20,676 bases of DNA from Gammaproteobacteria bacterium UBA6968 (GTDB lineage Bacteria > Pseudomonadota > Gammaproteobacteria > Pseudomonadales > Azotimanducaceae): assembly GCA_002450255.1 (NCBI GenBank), contig DJYW01000094.1:29568-50243 (forward strand), read 5' to 3'. The notes below the pieces were generated by a model, which was not told the origin of the DNA, ran no database searches, and saw only the letters and a program-made list of their open reading frames with translations. The position numbers and the translations under genes are program-made. Shown in pieces: positions 1 to 5,527 of this stretch (positions are counted from its first letter, which is position 1; every line of letters begins with the position of its first letter).

Positions 1-14
1 TAGCCCCGCAAGCT

Positions 15-917
15 TTAGCCCCGCGGATGGTGCTCCGCGACCAGGTCGTGCAAGCGTTGCTGCGCAATATGGGTATAAATCTGAGTAGTCGACAAATCCT
101 GATGACCCAACATCATCTGCACTGCGCGTAAGTCTGCGCCATTATCTACTAGATGAGTAGCAAACGCATGGCGCAGCGTATGCGGCGAGATATCCGGGTC
201 GATTCCAGCCAGCAGCGCATACTTTTTAATTGCGTACCAAAACGTTTGCCGTGTCATCGGTCTGCCACGACGACTGGGAAACACCGCCTTGGTCGCAACT
301 CCGTGCAGCGCCTCACGGCCATCACGCAGATAACGTTCAATCCAATGCAACGCGACGGCACCCATAGGCACCAGACGTTCTTTGTTGCCCTTCCCGACAA
401 CGCGCACGACCCCTTGACGGAAGTTGATTTGGGTTAGCTCGAGCTGAACCAGCTCGGTAATCCGTAGGCCGCAAGCGTACAGGACTTCTAGCATAGCTCG
501 GTCACGCAAACCGACCGCGGTATCAATTGCTGGGGCAGCCAGCAAGCGTTCAACCTGTTCCGCCGAAAGCGACTTGGGTAGTTGGCGACCTTGTTTTGGA
601 AACTCCAAGAATCGGGTTGGGTCTTCGTCGAGACGTTCATGCGCCACACAGTAGCGGTAAAACCCGCGCAATGCGCTGAGCCATCGCGCCACCGAACGCT
701 TGCCGGCTCCTTGATTGACGCGACTGGTCATTGCAGCTAATAGATCCGCATGGTTCGCAGCCAATAATGTAGGACTGTGGCTCAAACGCTTGGCCAACCA
801 GACCTCCGTCGCAACCAGATCGCGCTGATATGCCGCCAAAGTATTTTCGCTGAGACCTTTCTGTAGCCAGATCTCATCCAAATATTCTGCAATGTGCTTT
901 GCGAGAGAGTGTTCCAA
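15..917 (-). CDS. xerD: Site-specific tyrosine recombinase XerD
   Basis: XerD acts with XerC at the dif site near the replication terminus to resolve chromosome dimers under FtsK control. The 300-residue protein has an N-terminal SAM-like core-binding domain (about 1-110) and a C-terminal catalytic domain. All tyrosine-recombinase active-site residues are visible: R152, K176, H246, R249, H272 and Y281. The segments around KGNKERLVP and LRHAFATHL, and the C-terminal HHPRG, match E. coli XerD more closely than XerC. The start is TTG at 915-917. It aligns with the N-terminus of E. coli XerD and follows a weak GGGA about 8 nt upstream, and no in-frame ATG lies nearby. The gene is downstream of rplS, as in Pseudomonas-type chromosomes, but 625 bp away, so it probably has its own promoter. 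The stop is TAA. Confidence 0.96.
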   Translation of the reverse strand: MEHSLAKHIAEYLDEIWLQKGLSENTLAAYQRDLVATEVWLAKRLSHSPTLLAANHADLLAAMTSRVNQGAGKRSVARWLSALRGFYRYCVAHERLDEDPTRFLEFPKQGRQLPKSLSAEQVERLLAAPAIDTAVGLRDRAMLEVLYACGLRITELVQLELTQINFRQGVVRVVGKGNKERLVPMGAVALHWIERYLRDGREALHGVATKAVFPSRRGRPMTRQTFWYAIKKYALLAGIDPDISPHTLRHAFATHLVDNGADLRAVQMMLGHQDLSTTQIYTHIAQQRLHDLVAEHHPRG

Positions 918-1542
918 CGATTTATTCCCATTCGGTAGCGGGAACCCGCCACTGTCGGCTAACGTCGACTCAGGTTTAGTCTACGCACCATACTACATGA
1001 CAAAAGCCGGGCTTTTGTGGCTTAGAGAAGCCTGTCTCGTGTAGAAAGATTTATGTTGGATGGAGAAGCGCCCGGTGAAATTTATAAAGGCCATGCTGGG
1101 CGAGGACTTCCTTGCAGTCACTCGGCGCAGATCAATTCATTTGACCTGTCTCACAAATGAACGGAGAACGGAACGAGACTGTTCGGCGACAACAACCGAA
1201 CTCGATTTAGGCAAAGTGAGAACACCAGGCTGGGGCAGCCGATCTTTTGCGTCCGCTTTCAGTTGGATTGAACGCACAAGGACCTATGCATTGCGGGAGT
1301 GAATATAGGGCATTGCCATAGTTCAGGCGGATATAGTTTGAGCAATCTAAAGAAGACCCGAGAGTCGATCAAGGGCCGTGGATGACCCTTGCGACTGCAC
1401 TGGAGGTCAGCGCGCTACGAGCTGGATTGATCTCTAGAATCTACCGCTACGCTGTGATCAGTGGCTACACAAAAAAGGTGAAAGTGTGCTGCTTAGTGCT
1501 GAGGACGGCGGTTGGATCGGGCAAAGCCTCGACCCACGATCT
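918..1542. other. Intergenic region rplS-xerD without a recognisable gene
   Basis: These 625 bp separate rplS from xerD. I see no convincing coding sequence on either strand. Open frames at 1060-1302 and about 1336-1545 (plus) encode nothing I recognise. I found no clear Rho-independent terminator for rplS: a T6 run lies at 1471-1476 (minus-strand sense) but no strong stem precedes it. The region must hold the end of the ribosomal operon transcript and probably the xerD promoter. A palindrome lies at 1000-1018. Confidence 0.6.
1000..1018. repeat. 19-bp palindrome upstream of xerD
   Basis: ACAAAAGCC and GGCTTTTGT form a perfect 9-bp inverted repeat around one central G, about 83 bp upstream of the xerD start. 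No T-rich tract follows on either strand, so it is not an obvious terminator. It could be a protein-binding site or a hairpin. The role is unknown. Confidence 0.5.
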
Positions 1543-1893
1543 CTAACCGATTTTCTCTTTAATGCGCGCACTACGGCCAGAACGCTCACGCAGATAATAA
1601 AGTTTTGCCTGGCGGACATCGCCGCGTCGCTTAACCTGAATGCTTTCCAGCAACGGACTATGCGTCTGGAAGGTACGCTCGACGCCCACACCATGCGAGA
1701 TCTTACGCACGATGAAGGCAGAGTTTAAGCCGCGATTTTTCACGCCTATCACCACACCTTCAAACGCCTGTAAACGTTCGCGGGTACCTTCACGAAGTTT
1801 AACCTGCACAACAACCGTGTCGCCGGGGCTGAACTCCGGTACCTCTTTCATCTGGCTGTTTTCGAGTTCTTCGATAATCTTGTTATTACGCAT
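1543..1893 (-). CDS. rplS: 50S ribosomal protein L19
   Basis: L19 is a structural protein of the large ribosomal subunit at the 30S-50S interface. The 116-residue product has the family length (115 in E. coli) and keeps its hallmarks: [51 protein letters not shown] and [18 protein letters not shown]. The ATG start is preceded by AAGGA about 6 nt upstream, inside the 33-nt gap after trmD, so the two genes are co-transcribed. It is the last gene of the rpsP-rimM-trmD-rplS operon. Because that operon is interrupted upstream of trmD here, rplS supply probably depends on a promoter inside or near the inserted segment. The stop is TAG. Confidence 0.97.
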   Translation of the reverse strand: MRNNKIIEELENSQMKEVPEFSPGDTVVVQVKLREGTRERLQAFEGVVIGVKNRGLNSAFIVRKISHGVGVERTFQTHSPLLESIQVKRRGDVRQAKLYYLRERSGRSARIKEKIG

Positions 1894-1926
1894 TACCTGT
1901 CCTTTATATCGCCTTCGTTCAAAAGC

Positions 1927-2673
1927 TTAAACATCGCCGTCTTTCGAGTCGAAGTATCTGGCAAACAACGCCTGATCTGTTGGGTCAAAAGTTTTGCCTA
2001 CCAAAAGATCAGGACGACGGTCATATGTTCTGAGCAGAGCCTGTTCGCGTCGAAACGCAGCCACCTTGTTGTGGTCCCCGCTCAACAGGGCTTTGGGCAC
2101 ACCGCCCAGCCCGTCTGATTCAGGGCGCGTATACTGAGGGTAATCGAGCATTCCATCAAGGTGTGATTCGTCTAAAGCCGACATTCTGTTGCCTAAAGTG
2201 CCAGGTAAGTGCCTCGCAATCGCGTCAATCACCACTAAAGCCGGTAACTCACCACCGCTTAACACAAAATCGCCAATCGACCACTCCAAATCGACGCACC
2301 CCTCAATGAAGCGCTGATCGACGCCCTCATAGCGACCACAGACAAGAATTAGCCCCGGCCAATCCTTTGCGGTCATAGCGGTATTCTGGCTAAACACGCT
2401 GCCTTGCGGCGTGAGCAGAACCACTGGCGTATCAGACGGCGCGGTTGCTCTGGCCTCGCTGACTGCTGCTCGCAACGGCTCCACTAGCATGACCATCCCG
2501 GCACCGCCGCCGTAAGGGCGATCATCCACCGTCCGGTGTCGGTCATGCGTAAAATCCCGCGGATTGAAGTAATGCATACGCAAGGAATCGGATGCTATGG
2601 CTCGAGACACCACGCCTTGGGACAAAGCCCCGGCGACCATCTCAGGAAATAGCGAAATCAACCCAATCCACAT
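1927..2673 (-). CDS. trmD: tRNA (guanine-37-N1)-methyltransferase
   Basis: TrmD transfers a methyl group from AdoMet to N1 of G37 next to the anticodon of tRNAs reading CNN codons, preventing +1 frameshifts. The 248-residue protein starts MWIGLISLFPEM. It has the SPOUT trefoil-knot AdoMet site at about 86-144, including CGRYEG (112-117) and SIGDFVLSGGELP (132-144), and YTRPE near 181. I chose the start at 2671-2673 because it matches the E. coli N-terminus and follows AAGGA 8 nt upstream. The frame stays open 51 codons further upstream, but that part is unrelated to TrmD. The residue aligned with catalytic Asp169 of E. coli TrmD is Glu here, next to Asp168. Unusually, rimM does not lie directly upstream. 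Confidence 0.96.
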   Translation of the reverse strand: MWIGLISLFPEMVAGALSQGVVSRAIASDSLRMHYFNPRDFTHDRHRTVDDRPYGGGAGMVMLVEPLRAAVSEARATAPSDTPVVLLTPQGSVFSQNTAMTAKDWPGLILVCGRYEGVDQRFIEGCVDLEWSIGDFVLSGGELPALVVIDAIARHLPGTLGNRMSALDESHLDGMLDYPQYTRPESDGLGGVPKALLSGDHNKVAAFRREQALLRTYDRRPDLLVGKTFDPTDQALFARYFDSKDGDV

Positions 2674-3224
2674 CTGCAAGTCCTTAAATCTGCGTGGCAG
2701 GGAGGATAAGTTGCTTCGCGGTACGAGTGCTACCCAATGTATTGATAATCTTAAATCATTCGAGTTATCCGTTCTCTTCTGAATAAAACACCACCGAACT
2801 GGTTGGACGCATCGATTAGCAGACATGCGCTTGGATACTGAATATGAGGCGATATTTCCACACAGTTTGTCGCCGCTTTAAAAATTTTCCGTCGTTTGTG
2901 TCCTATGGGATTACCAATCGGACCGTCCGACCTAATTACCGGCGCTAAACATAGGCGCTAAACATAGGCGCATCGAGGAATATGGTATGCAACTCACGCA
3001 CAGAACCACCCGGTGAATAAAAAAGCGCTAACGTGACTAACTGCTGTGCTCAACCTCAGAGCAAAACTCAACTAGAACTCTGTGAAAGATATTGAATAAG
3101 AAATGCGAAAAACACTTGCGCCATTTATCACAGCAGAGCTTACGACAACATGTCGTTGGCGGAATTATGCGGAATCACACGGTATGTGATGAAACGTTTT
3201 CTACATCGTTTTGACTAAGCGACG
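2674..3224. other. Noncoding stretch between trmD and the phage gene
   Basis: No gene is recognised in these 551 bp. The stretch contains the trmD ribosome binding site (about 2682-2686), a 13-bp tandem repeat at 2941-2971 and nested inverted repeats from 3025 to the end of the phage gene. The motif GCGCTAA recurs at 2942, 2955 and 3025, and inverted at 3225. A promoter for trmD-rplS would be expected here, but I saw no convincing -35/-10 pair. Confidence 0.5.
2941..2971. repeat. 13-bp tandem repeat, about 2.4 copies
   Basis: The unit GGCGCTAAACATA is repeated exactly at 2941-2953 and 2954-2966, followed by GGCGC at 2967-2971. The GCGCTAA core recurs at 3025-3031 and in inverse orientation at 3225-3231. 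Iterated short repeats of this kind can be protein-binding sites or slippage products. The function is unknown. Confidence 0.75.
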
Positions 3225-3231
3225 TTAGCGC
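3025..3231. repeat. Nested inverted repeats at the end of the phage gene
   Basis: GCGCTAACGT (3025-3034) is perfectly inverted at 3222-3231, and the right arm overlaps the phage gene's stop codon. Inside lie CTGCTGTG (3041-3048) with CACAGCAG (3129-3136), ACGACA (3142-3147) with TGTCGT (3151-3156), and ATCACA (3174-3179) with TGTGAT (3185-3190). TGACTAA is also directly repeated at 3034-3040 and 3212-3218. A transcript on either strand could fold into a branched structure. None of the hairpins is followed by a clear T tract. The stop codon sitting inside an outer repeat recalls integron attC sites, but the core does not fit the attC consensus RYYYAAC/GTTRRRY and the length is large. Confidence 0.5.
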
Positions 3232-3671
3232 CACTGCTCGGTGATGAACTTCACCGCTTTGTTTTCAACTACCTGCGCATCGCGCGAACCAATGCCTAAA
3301 AACGGTCTGGCCGGTGTGTTCCGGCCTTCGTCGCCGAATTGGTGGGTCGCTGCATAGATCGTGTTAGTGCCTACCACCGCCTCGGTTGGAGACCAGTCCG
3401 CGAGTATCGATCGCACCAGATGACCGCTGAATTGTAGGATTTTCTGAGGTTGCCGATCGCGATACTTCTTTGTTGCCAAAGTGCTTGCTGCACGCTGTTC
3501 CCACGGCTTGCCGTCGGGTGACACTTCGTCTTTAAACGCCTGCTCTGCGGCGTCGGCCAAATGCGAACTGATACGGCGCATTAGCGGCGTTAAATCTGTG
3601 CCTGCCCGTATTAACCGAGCTAGCCCGCGCTTCGCGTCACGGTCGTTGAATTTCAGTTTAATATCCATCAT
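3225..3671 (-). CDS. Phage virion morphogenesis protein (Mu gpG-like)
   Basis: The 148-residue product resembles the virion morphogenesis / tail completion family of Mu gpG and P2 gpS (the Pfam Phage_tail_S type). Family-like features are an N-terminal amphipathic region with LTPLMRRISSHLADAAEQAF, then DGKPWEQRAASTLA, LQFSGHLVRSI, a YAATHQFG segment, and TPARPFLGIGSRD near the C-terminus. In phages these proteins help complete and join the tail and head. The start is one of two adjacent ATGs (3671 or 3668) after GGGGAA. No other phage gene is visible, so it is a solitary remnant, a cargo gene or a domesticated copy. It lies between rimM and trmD in the same orientation as the ribosomal operon. 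The frame is intact, and expression is unknown. Confidence 0.82.
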   Translation of the reverse strand: MMDIKLKFNDRDAKRGLARLIRAGTDLTPLMRRISSHLADAAEQAFKDEVSPDGKPWEQRAASTLATKKYRDRQPQKILQFSGHLVRSILADWSPTEAVVGTNTIYAATHQFGDEGRNTPARPFLGIGSRDAQVVENKAVKFITEQWR

Positions 3672-3685
3672 TGTTCCCCGGCTGG

Positions 3686-3738
3686 GCCTAAGTGTGTAGG
3701 TGACCTATCATTCTTGGTGTAATGAATCCTGCTTAGGC
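3686..3738. repeat. Inverted repeat upstream of the phage gene
   Basis: GCCTAAG (3686-3692) is perfectly inverted as CTTAGGC (3732-3738). Between the arms is an 11-bp palindrome, TAGGT-G-ACCTA (3697-3707). It lies 15 bp upstream of the phage gene start, so it could be an operator, a hairpin in the leader or a recombination site. It is close to, but does not match, integron core sites (GCCTAAC/GTTAGGC). Confidence 0.5.
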
Positions 3739-3848
3739 GGTTGCGTCCAAGCTCCGCAGCCCGTACCAGCGCCGTTATTCCTCTTCCTCTGACTTGCGAT
3801 ACAAGAGCAGACCCACTATCTGGTTGTCTAATTTATTGCCTACATTAC

Positions 3849-4121
3849 ATGCGTTGCGCCTTCTGTCTATTATCCCTGTTAGCGATTCTCGCCACCTGCG
3901 GCGGCGGTTCTTAGAAGGACACAGATAGCAAACCCGAAAGCTCAAAATCGCCAGCCTCAACCACGCGAACAAACTTAAATTCGCCCCATGTGTTCAGAGC
4001 CGTCGGTGAGTTTGTTGTTCAACAAGGCTATTTTGGCAATGGACTTGTAGCAGTCAAAGATGGACTAGGCCAAAGGATTTCGTTTTTCTATTCGGCTCAG
4101 ATATGGGGTTTGCGGGGTTGA
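3849..4121 (+). pseudogene. Lipoprotein-like reading frame interrupted by an amber codon
   Basis: An ATG at 3849 opens a 21-codon frame, MRCAFCLLSLLAILATCGGGS. It reads as a short, typical lipoprotein signal: Arg near the start, a Leu-rich core, a lipobox-like LATC and a GGGS linker. A TAG follows at 3912-3914. The same frame then stays open for 68 codons to TGA at 4119-4121, beginning with a polar, Ser/Pro/Thr-rich linker such as follows many lipoprotein signals. The simplest reading is a small exported lipoprotein gene inactivated by one nonsense change. Alternatives are chance, or a genuinely tiny lipopeptide. I do not recognise the rest of the product. No strong ribosome binding site is visible. 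It runs opposite to the ribosomal operon. A minus-strand frame over the same bases (3775-3972) encodes nothing familiar. Confidence 0.45.
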
Positions 4122-4193
4122 TATGATTAGCACGGTCGCATTTAAAATCACGCCCGGTTTCGAATCTGCGAGTGCTTCAAGCTTGATCCTAGC

Positions 4194-4757
4194 CTACCAA
4201 TCTTGCTCCCAAGCGACGTAGATGATCTTAGCTTCAGCATCGACACGAAGGATGTAATGAGATTCAAAGGGAATCATCCGCTCGGCCTCAGTGGAGGTAA
4301 TTACGAGCACATCCTGAGCGCCGGTTTCCAGCAAGTGATCAACCTGACCTAGGTCTACGCCTGCCTCGTTTACCACCCGGCACCCTTGCAGCATATGCCA
4401 GTAAAATTCGTCGCTCGCAGGCGTTCCCAACACCTCGGGAGCAACGGCTATTTCGCTACCAATCAGCACCTGGGCTTGTTCACGATTATCCACGCCGGGC
4501 AGTTTAACGATCCAACCCTCGCCGTGCCGCTTCACCTCACAGTCAGCAAGCTGCTGCCAAGCTATCGTTACGTGCTGCCTCGAGCTTTGCGGGGTAATCT
4601 GTCTCGGTCGAATGAACCAGGGTTGATAAGCGATTACGTTCTCGGCGGGATCGGTAAATGACTGTAAATGTAGCCAGCCACGGACGCCATAACATCGACC
4701 CAAGCGGGCGACTATAATCGGATCAGCGTGAAGTGAGGTGGGATCGGAGGGAATCAT
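4194..4757 (-). CDS. rimM: Ribosome maturation factor RimM
   Basis: RimM binds S19 and assists maturation of the 16S rRNA 3' domain in the 30S head. The product is 187 residues (182 in E. coli). It has the N-terminal barrel with IIVARLGRCYGVRGWLHLQSFTDP and YQPWFI, a central VKLPGVDNREQAQVLIGSEIAV, and a C-terminal PRC-barrel-like domain with DEFYWHMLQGCRVV, LGQVDHLLETGAQDVLVI and MIPFE. The ATG at 4755-4757 is 48 nt downstream of rpsP. It abuts a strong hairpin (4758-4785) that contains the ribosome binding site, so translation is probably damped. The stop is TAG. The usual next gene, trmD, has been pushed 1.5 kb away. Confidence 0.96.
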   Translation of the reverse strand: MIPSDPTSLHADPIIVARLGRCYGVRGWLHLQSFTDPAENVIAYQPWFIRPRQITPQSSRQHVTIAWQQLADCEVKRHGEGWIVKLPGVDNREQAQVLIGSEIAVAPEVLGTPASDEFYWHMLQGCRVVNEAGVDLGQVDHLLETGAQDVLVITSTEAERMIPFESHYILRVDAEAKIIYVAWEQDW

Positions 4758-4785
4758 CGGCTGAGGCCTTCTGAGGGCCCAGCCG
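4758..4785 (-). promoter_or_regulatory. Hairpin enclosing the rimM ribosome binding site
   Basis: In the rpsP-rimM mRNA, CGGCTG-GGCC pairs with GGCC-T-CAGCCG. This makes a 10-bp stem with one bulged T and a 7-nt loop that ends directly against the rimM ATG. The only Shine-Dalgarno-like sequence, AGAAGG, lies across the loop and the 3' arm. Folding would hide it and lower RimM synthesis relative to S16. In E. coli, rimM and trmD are known to be translated far less than the ribosomal proteins of this operon. That this hairpin does the same is inference. Confidence 0.6.
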
Positions 4786-4798
4786 AACTGCTATGCGA

Positions 4799-4816
4799 CG
4801 GTTGCTTAGGCAACCG
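4799..4816 (-). promoter_or_regulatory. Hairpin at the rpsP stop codon
   Basis: CGGTTGC and GCAACCG form a perfect 7-bp stem with a 4-nt loop (CTAA in the mRNA) that contains the rpsP TAA. No T tract follows, so it is unlikely to be a full terminator. It may protect the rpsP message 3' end or separate rpsP from rimM translation. Confidence 0.5.
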
Positions 4817-5081
4817 CTTCAGGTGCAGGAACCGTAGCCTGCTTACGAGCTTGCTTAACCAGTTGCTTCACCCGATCAGTTGGCTGCGCACCAACGCTCA
4901 TCCAGTAGTCAACGCGCTCCAGGTTTAGGCGAAGTCCTTCGGCTTGACCTTTAGCCATCGGATTGTAAAACCCCAAACGCTCAATGAAGCGTCCGTCACG
5001 CGAAGCGTCTTTATCCGCTACCGTAATATGGTAGAAGGGGCTTTTTTTAGAACCGTGACGTGCGAGGCGAATAGTGACCAT
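4806..5081 (-). CDS. rpsP: 30S ribosomal protein S16
   Basis: S16 is a primary assembly protein of the small ribosomal subunit. The 91-residue product starts [25 protein letters not shown] and contains [15 protein letters not shown] and [25 protein letters not shown], as in the family. The reading frame is open for 38 codons before this ATG, but that part is unrelated. The chosen start matches E. coli S16. Its ribosome binding site is modest (CGGGA about 5 nt upstream). A good sigma-70-type promoter lies about 36 nt upstream, so this is the first gene of the rpsP-rimM transcript. The extended C-terminal tail ([10 protein letters not shown]) is typical of gammaproteobacterial S16. Confidence 0.97.
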   Translation of the reverse strand: MVTIRLARHGSKKSPFYHITVADKDASRDGRFIERLGFYNPMAKGQAEGLRLNLERVDYWMSVGAQPTDRVKQLVKQARKQATVPAPEAVA

Positions 5082-5123
5082 AGTTTTCCCGAATAATGCT
5101 TCTGGCTGCTCAAAAGGCCGCGT

Positions 5124-5151
5124 ATTGTATATTAAACCCGTCTTAGCGCAA
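5124..5151 (-). promoter_or_regulatory. Candidate rpsP promoter
   Basis: On the minus strand, TTGCGC (5151-5146) and TACAAT (5129-5124) are separated by 16 bp, preceding the rpsP start by about 43 nt. A transcription start near 5117 would give a 5' leader of about 36 nt. Four of six -35 and five of six -10 bases fit the sigma-70 consensus. Confidence 0.55.
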
Positions 5152-5527
5152 CACCCCAGGCTCGTCGCAACGCCTTTGTGTCGGTTTAATTTCAAGCGGA
5201 TACGATCCCGGTGGCGTCACATAAGCCGCCTATTTGATAGGCCGAATGACCTTTTATCTTTGCTTGTGAGCCTGGAGATTAGTTTGCTCCAGACCCAGCA
5301 AGGCGCGAGGTTCATGCAGAGGTAGAGGCCCGATTTTACTGGGCTGAGTTTTCAGGTCAAAGTTGCTAAGCATTAGTGGAAAAGTAGGACTCTGCAACCC
5401 GAAATTAAGCCGCGCAGTGTCGCAAAGAAAGGCCAAGCAAGCAGCTAAGAGCACTGGCGCTGTTCTTGAAGACAAATCCAGACAATGGCCCGTTGACCGT
5501 TATTGATCGCGCCAGTTTATTCCAAAA
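5152..5527. other. Intergenic region between the protease gene and the rpsP promoter
   Basis: I see no gene, RNA or clear terminator in these 376 bp. A minus-strand frame at 5254-5475 would need a TTG start, lacks a ribosome binding site and has no recognisable product. Confidence 0.5.

Larger units (their letters stand above)
2687..4170. mobile_element. Putative inserted segment splitting rimM from trmD
   Basis: In most proteobacteria rimM and trmD are adjacent in one operon. Here their coding regions are 1520 bp apart. The gap holds a Mu gpG-like phage gene, an opposite-strand lipoprotein-like frame with an internal stop, a tandem repeat and inverted repeats, so it looks like acquired DNA. 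The 8-mer AATCTGCG occurs at 2687-2694, beside the trmD ribosome binding site, and at 4163-4170, just after rimM. Collapsing the two copies would leave a 44-nt spacer with the trmD ribosome binding site intact. No transposase, integrase or terminal inverted repeat was found. The mechanism and exact borders are inference, and an 8-bp match could be chance. Confidence 0.4.

Noticed and set aside
1060..1302. 80-codon plus-strand frame in the rplS-xerD gap
   Set aside because: No recognisable domain, no clear ribosome binding site, and basic/Arg-rich composition like a chance frame. It could be a decayed gene, but nothing supports it.
1336..1545. Open plus-strand frame running into rplS antisense
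   Set aside because: No good start and no familiar motif; it overlaps the rplS stop on the other strand only slightly, and there is no support for coding.
3141..3176. CGCATAAT-like sequence as a dif or Xer site, considered because xerD is nearby
   Set aside because: Only a few bases of one arm resemble dif. The second arm and 6-bp centre are absent.
3174..3190. ATCACA-N5-TGTGAT as a CRP site
   Set aside because: The half sites are in the reverse order and with the wrong spacing for CRP (TGTGA-N6-TCACA). It is more likely a hairpin.
3868..3884. Sequence resembling part of an I-SceI homing site (TATTATCCCTGTTA)
   Set aside because: Only a partial match. The bases are explained as codons of the lipoprotein-like signal peptide.
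3775..3972. 65-codon minus-strand frame in the inserted segment
   Set aside because: No recognisable product. It is antisense to the lipoprotein-like frame, which has better features.
5254..5475. 73-codon minus-strand frame between the protease gene and rpsP
   Set aside because: It needs a TTG start, lacks a ribosome binding site, and the hydrophobic start is not a convincing signal peptide.
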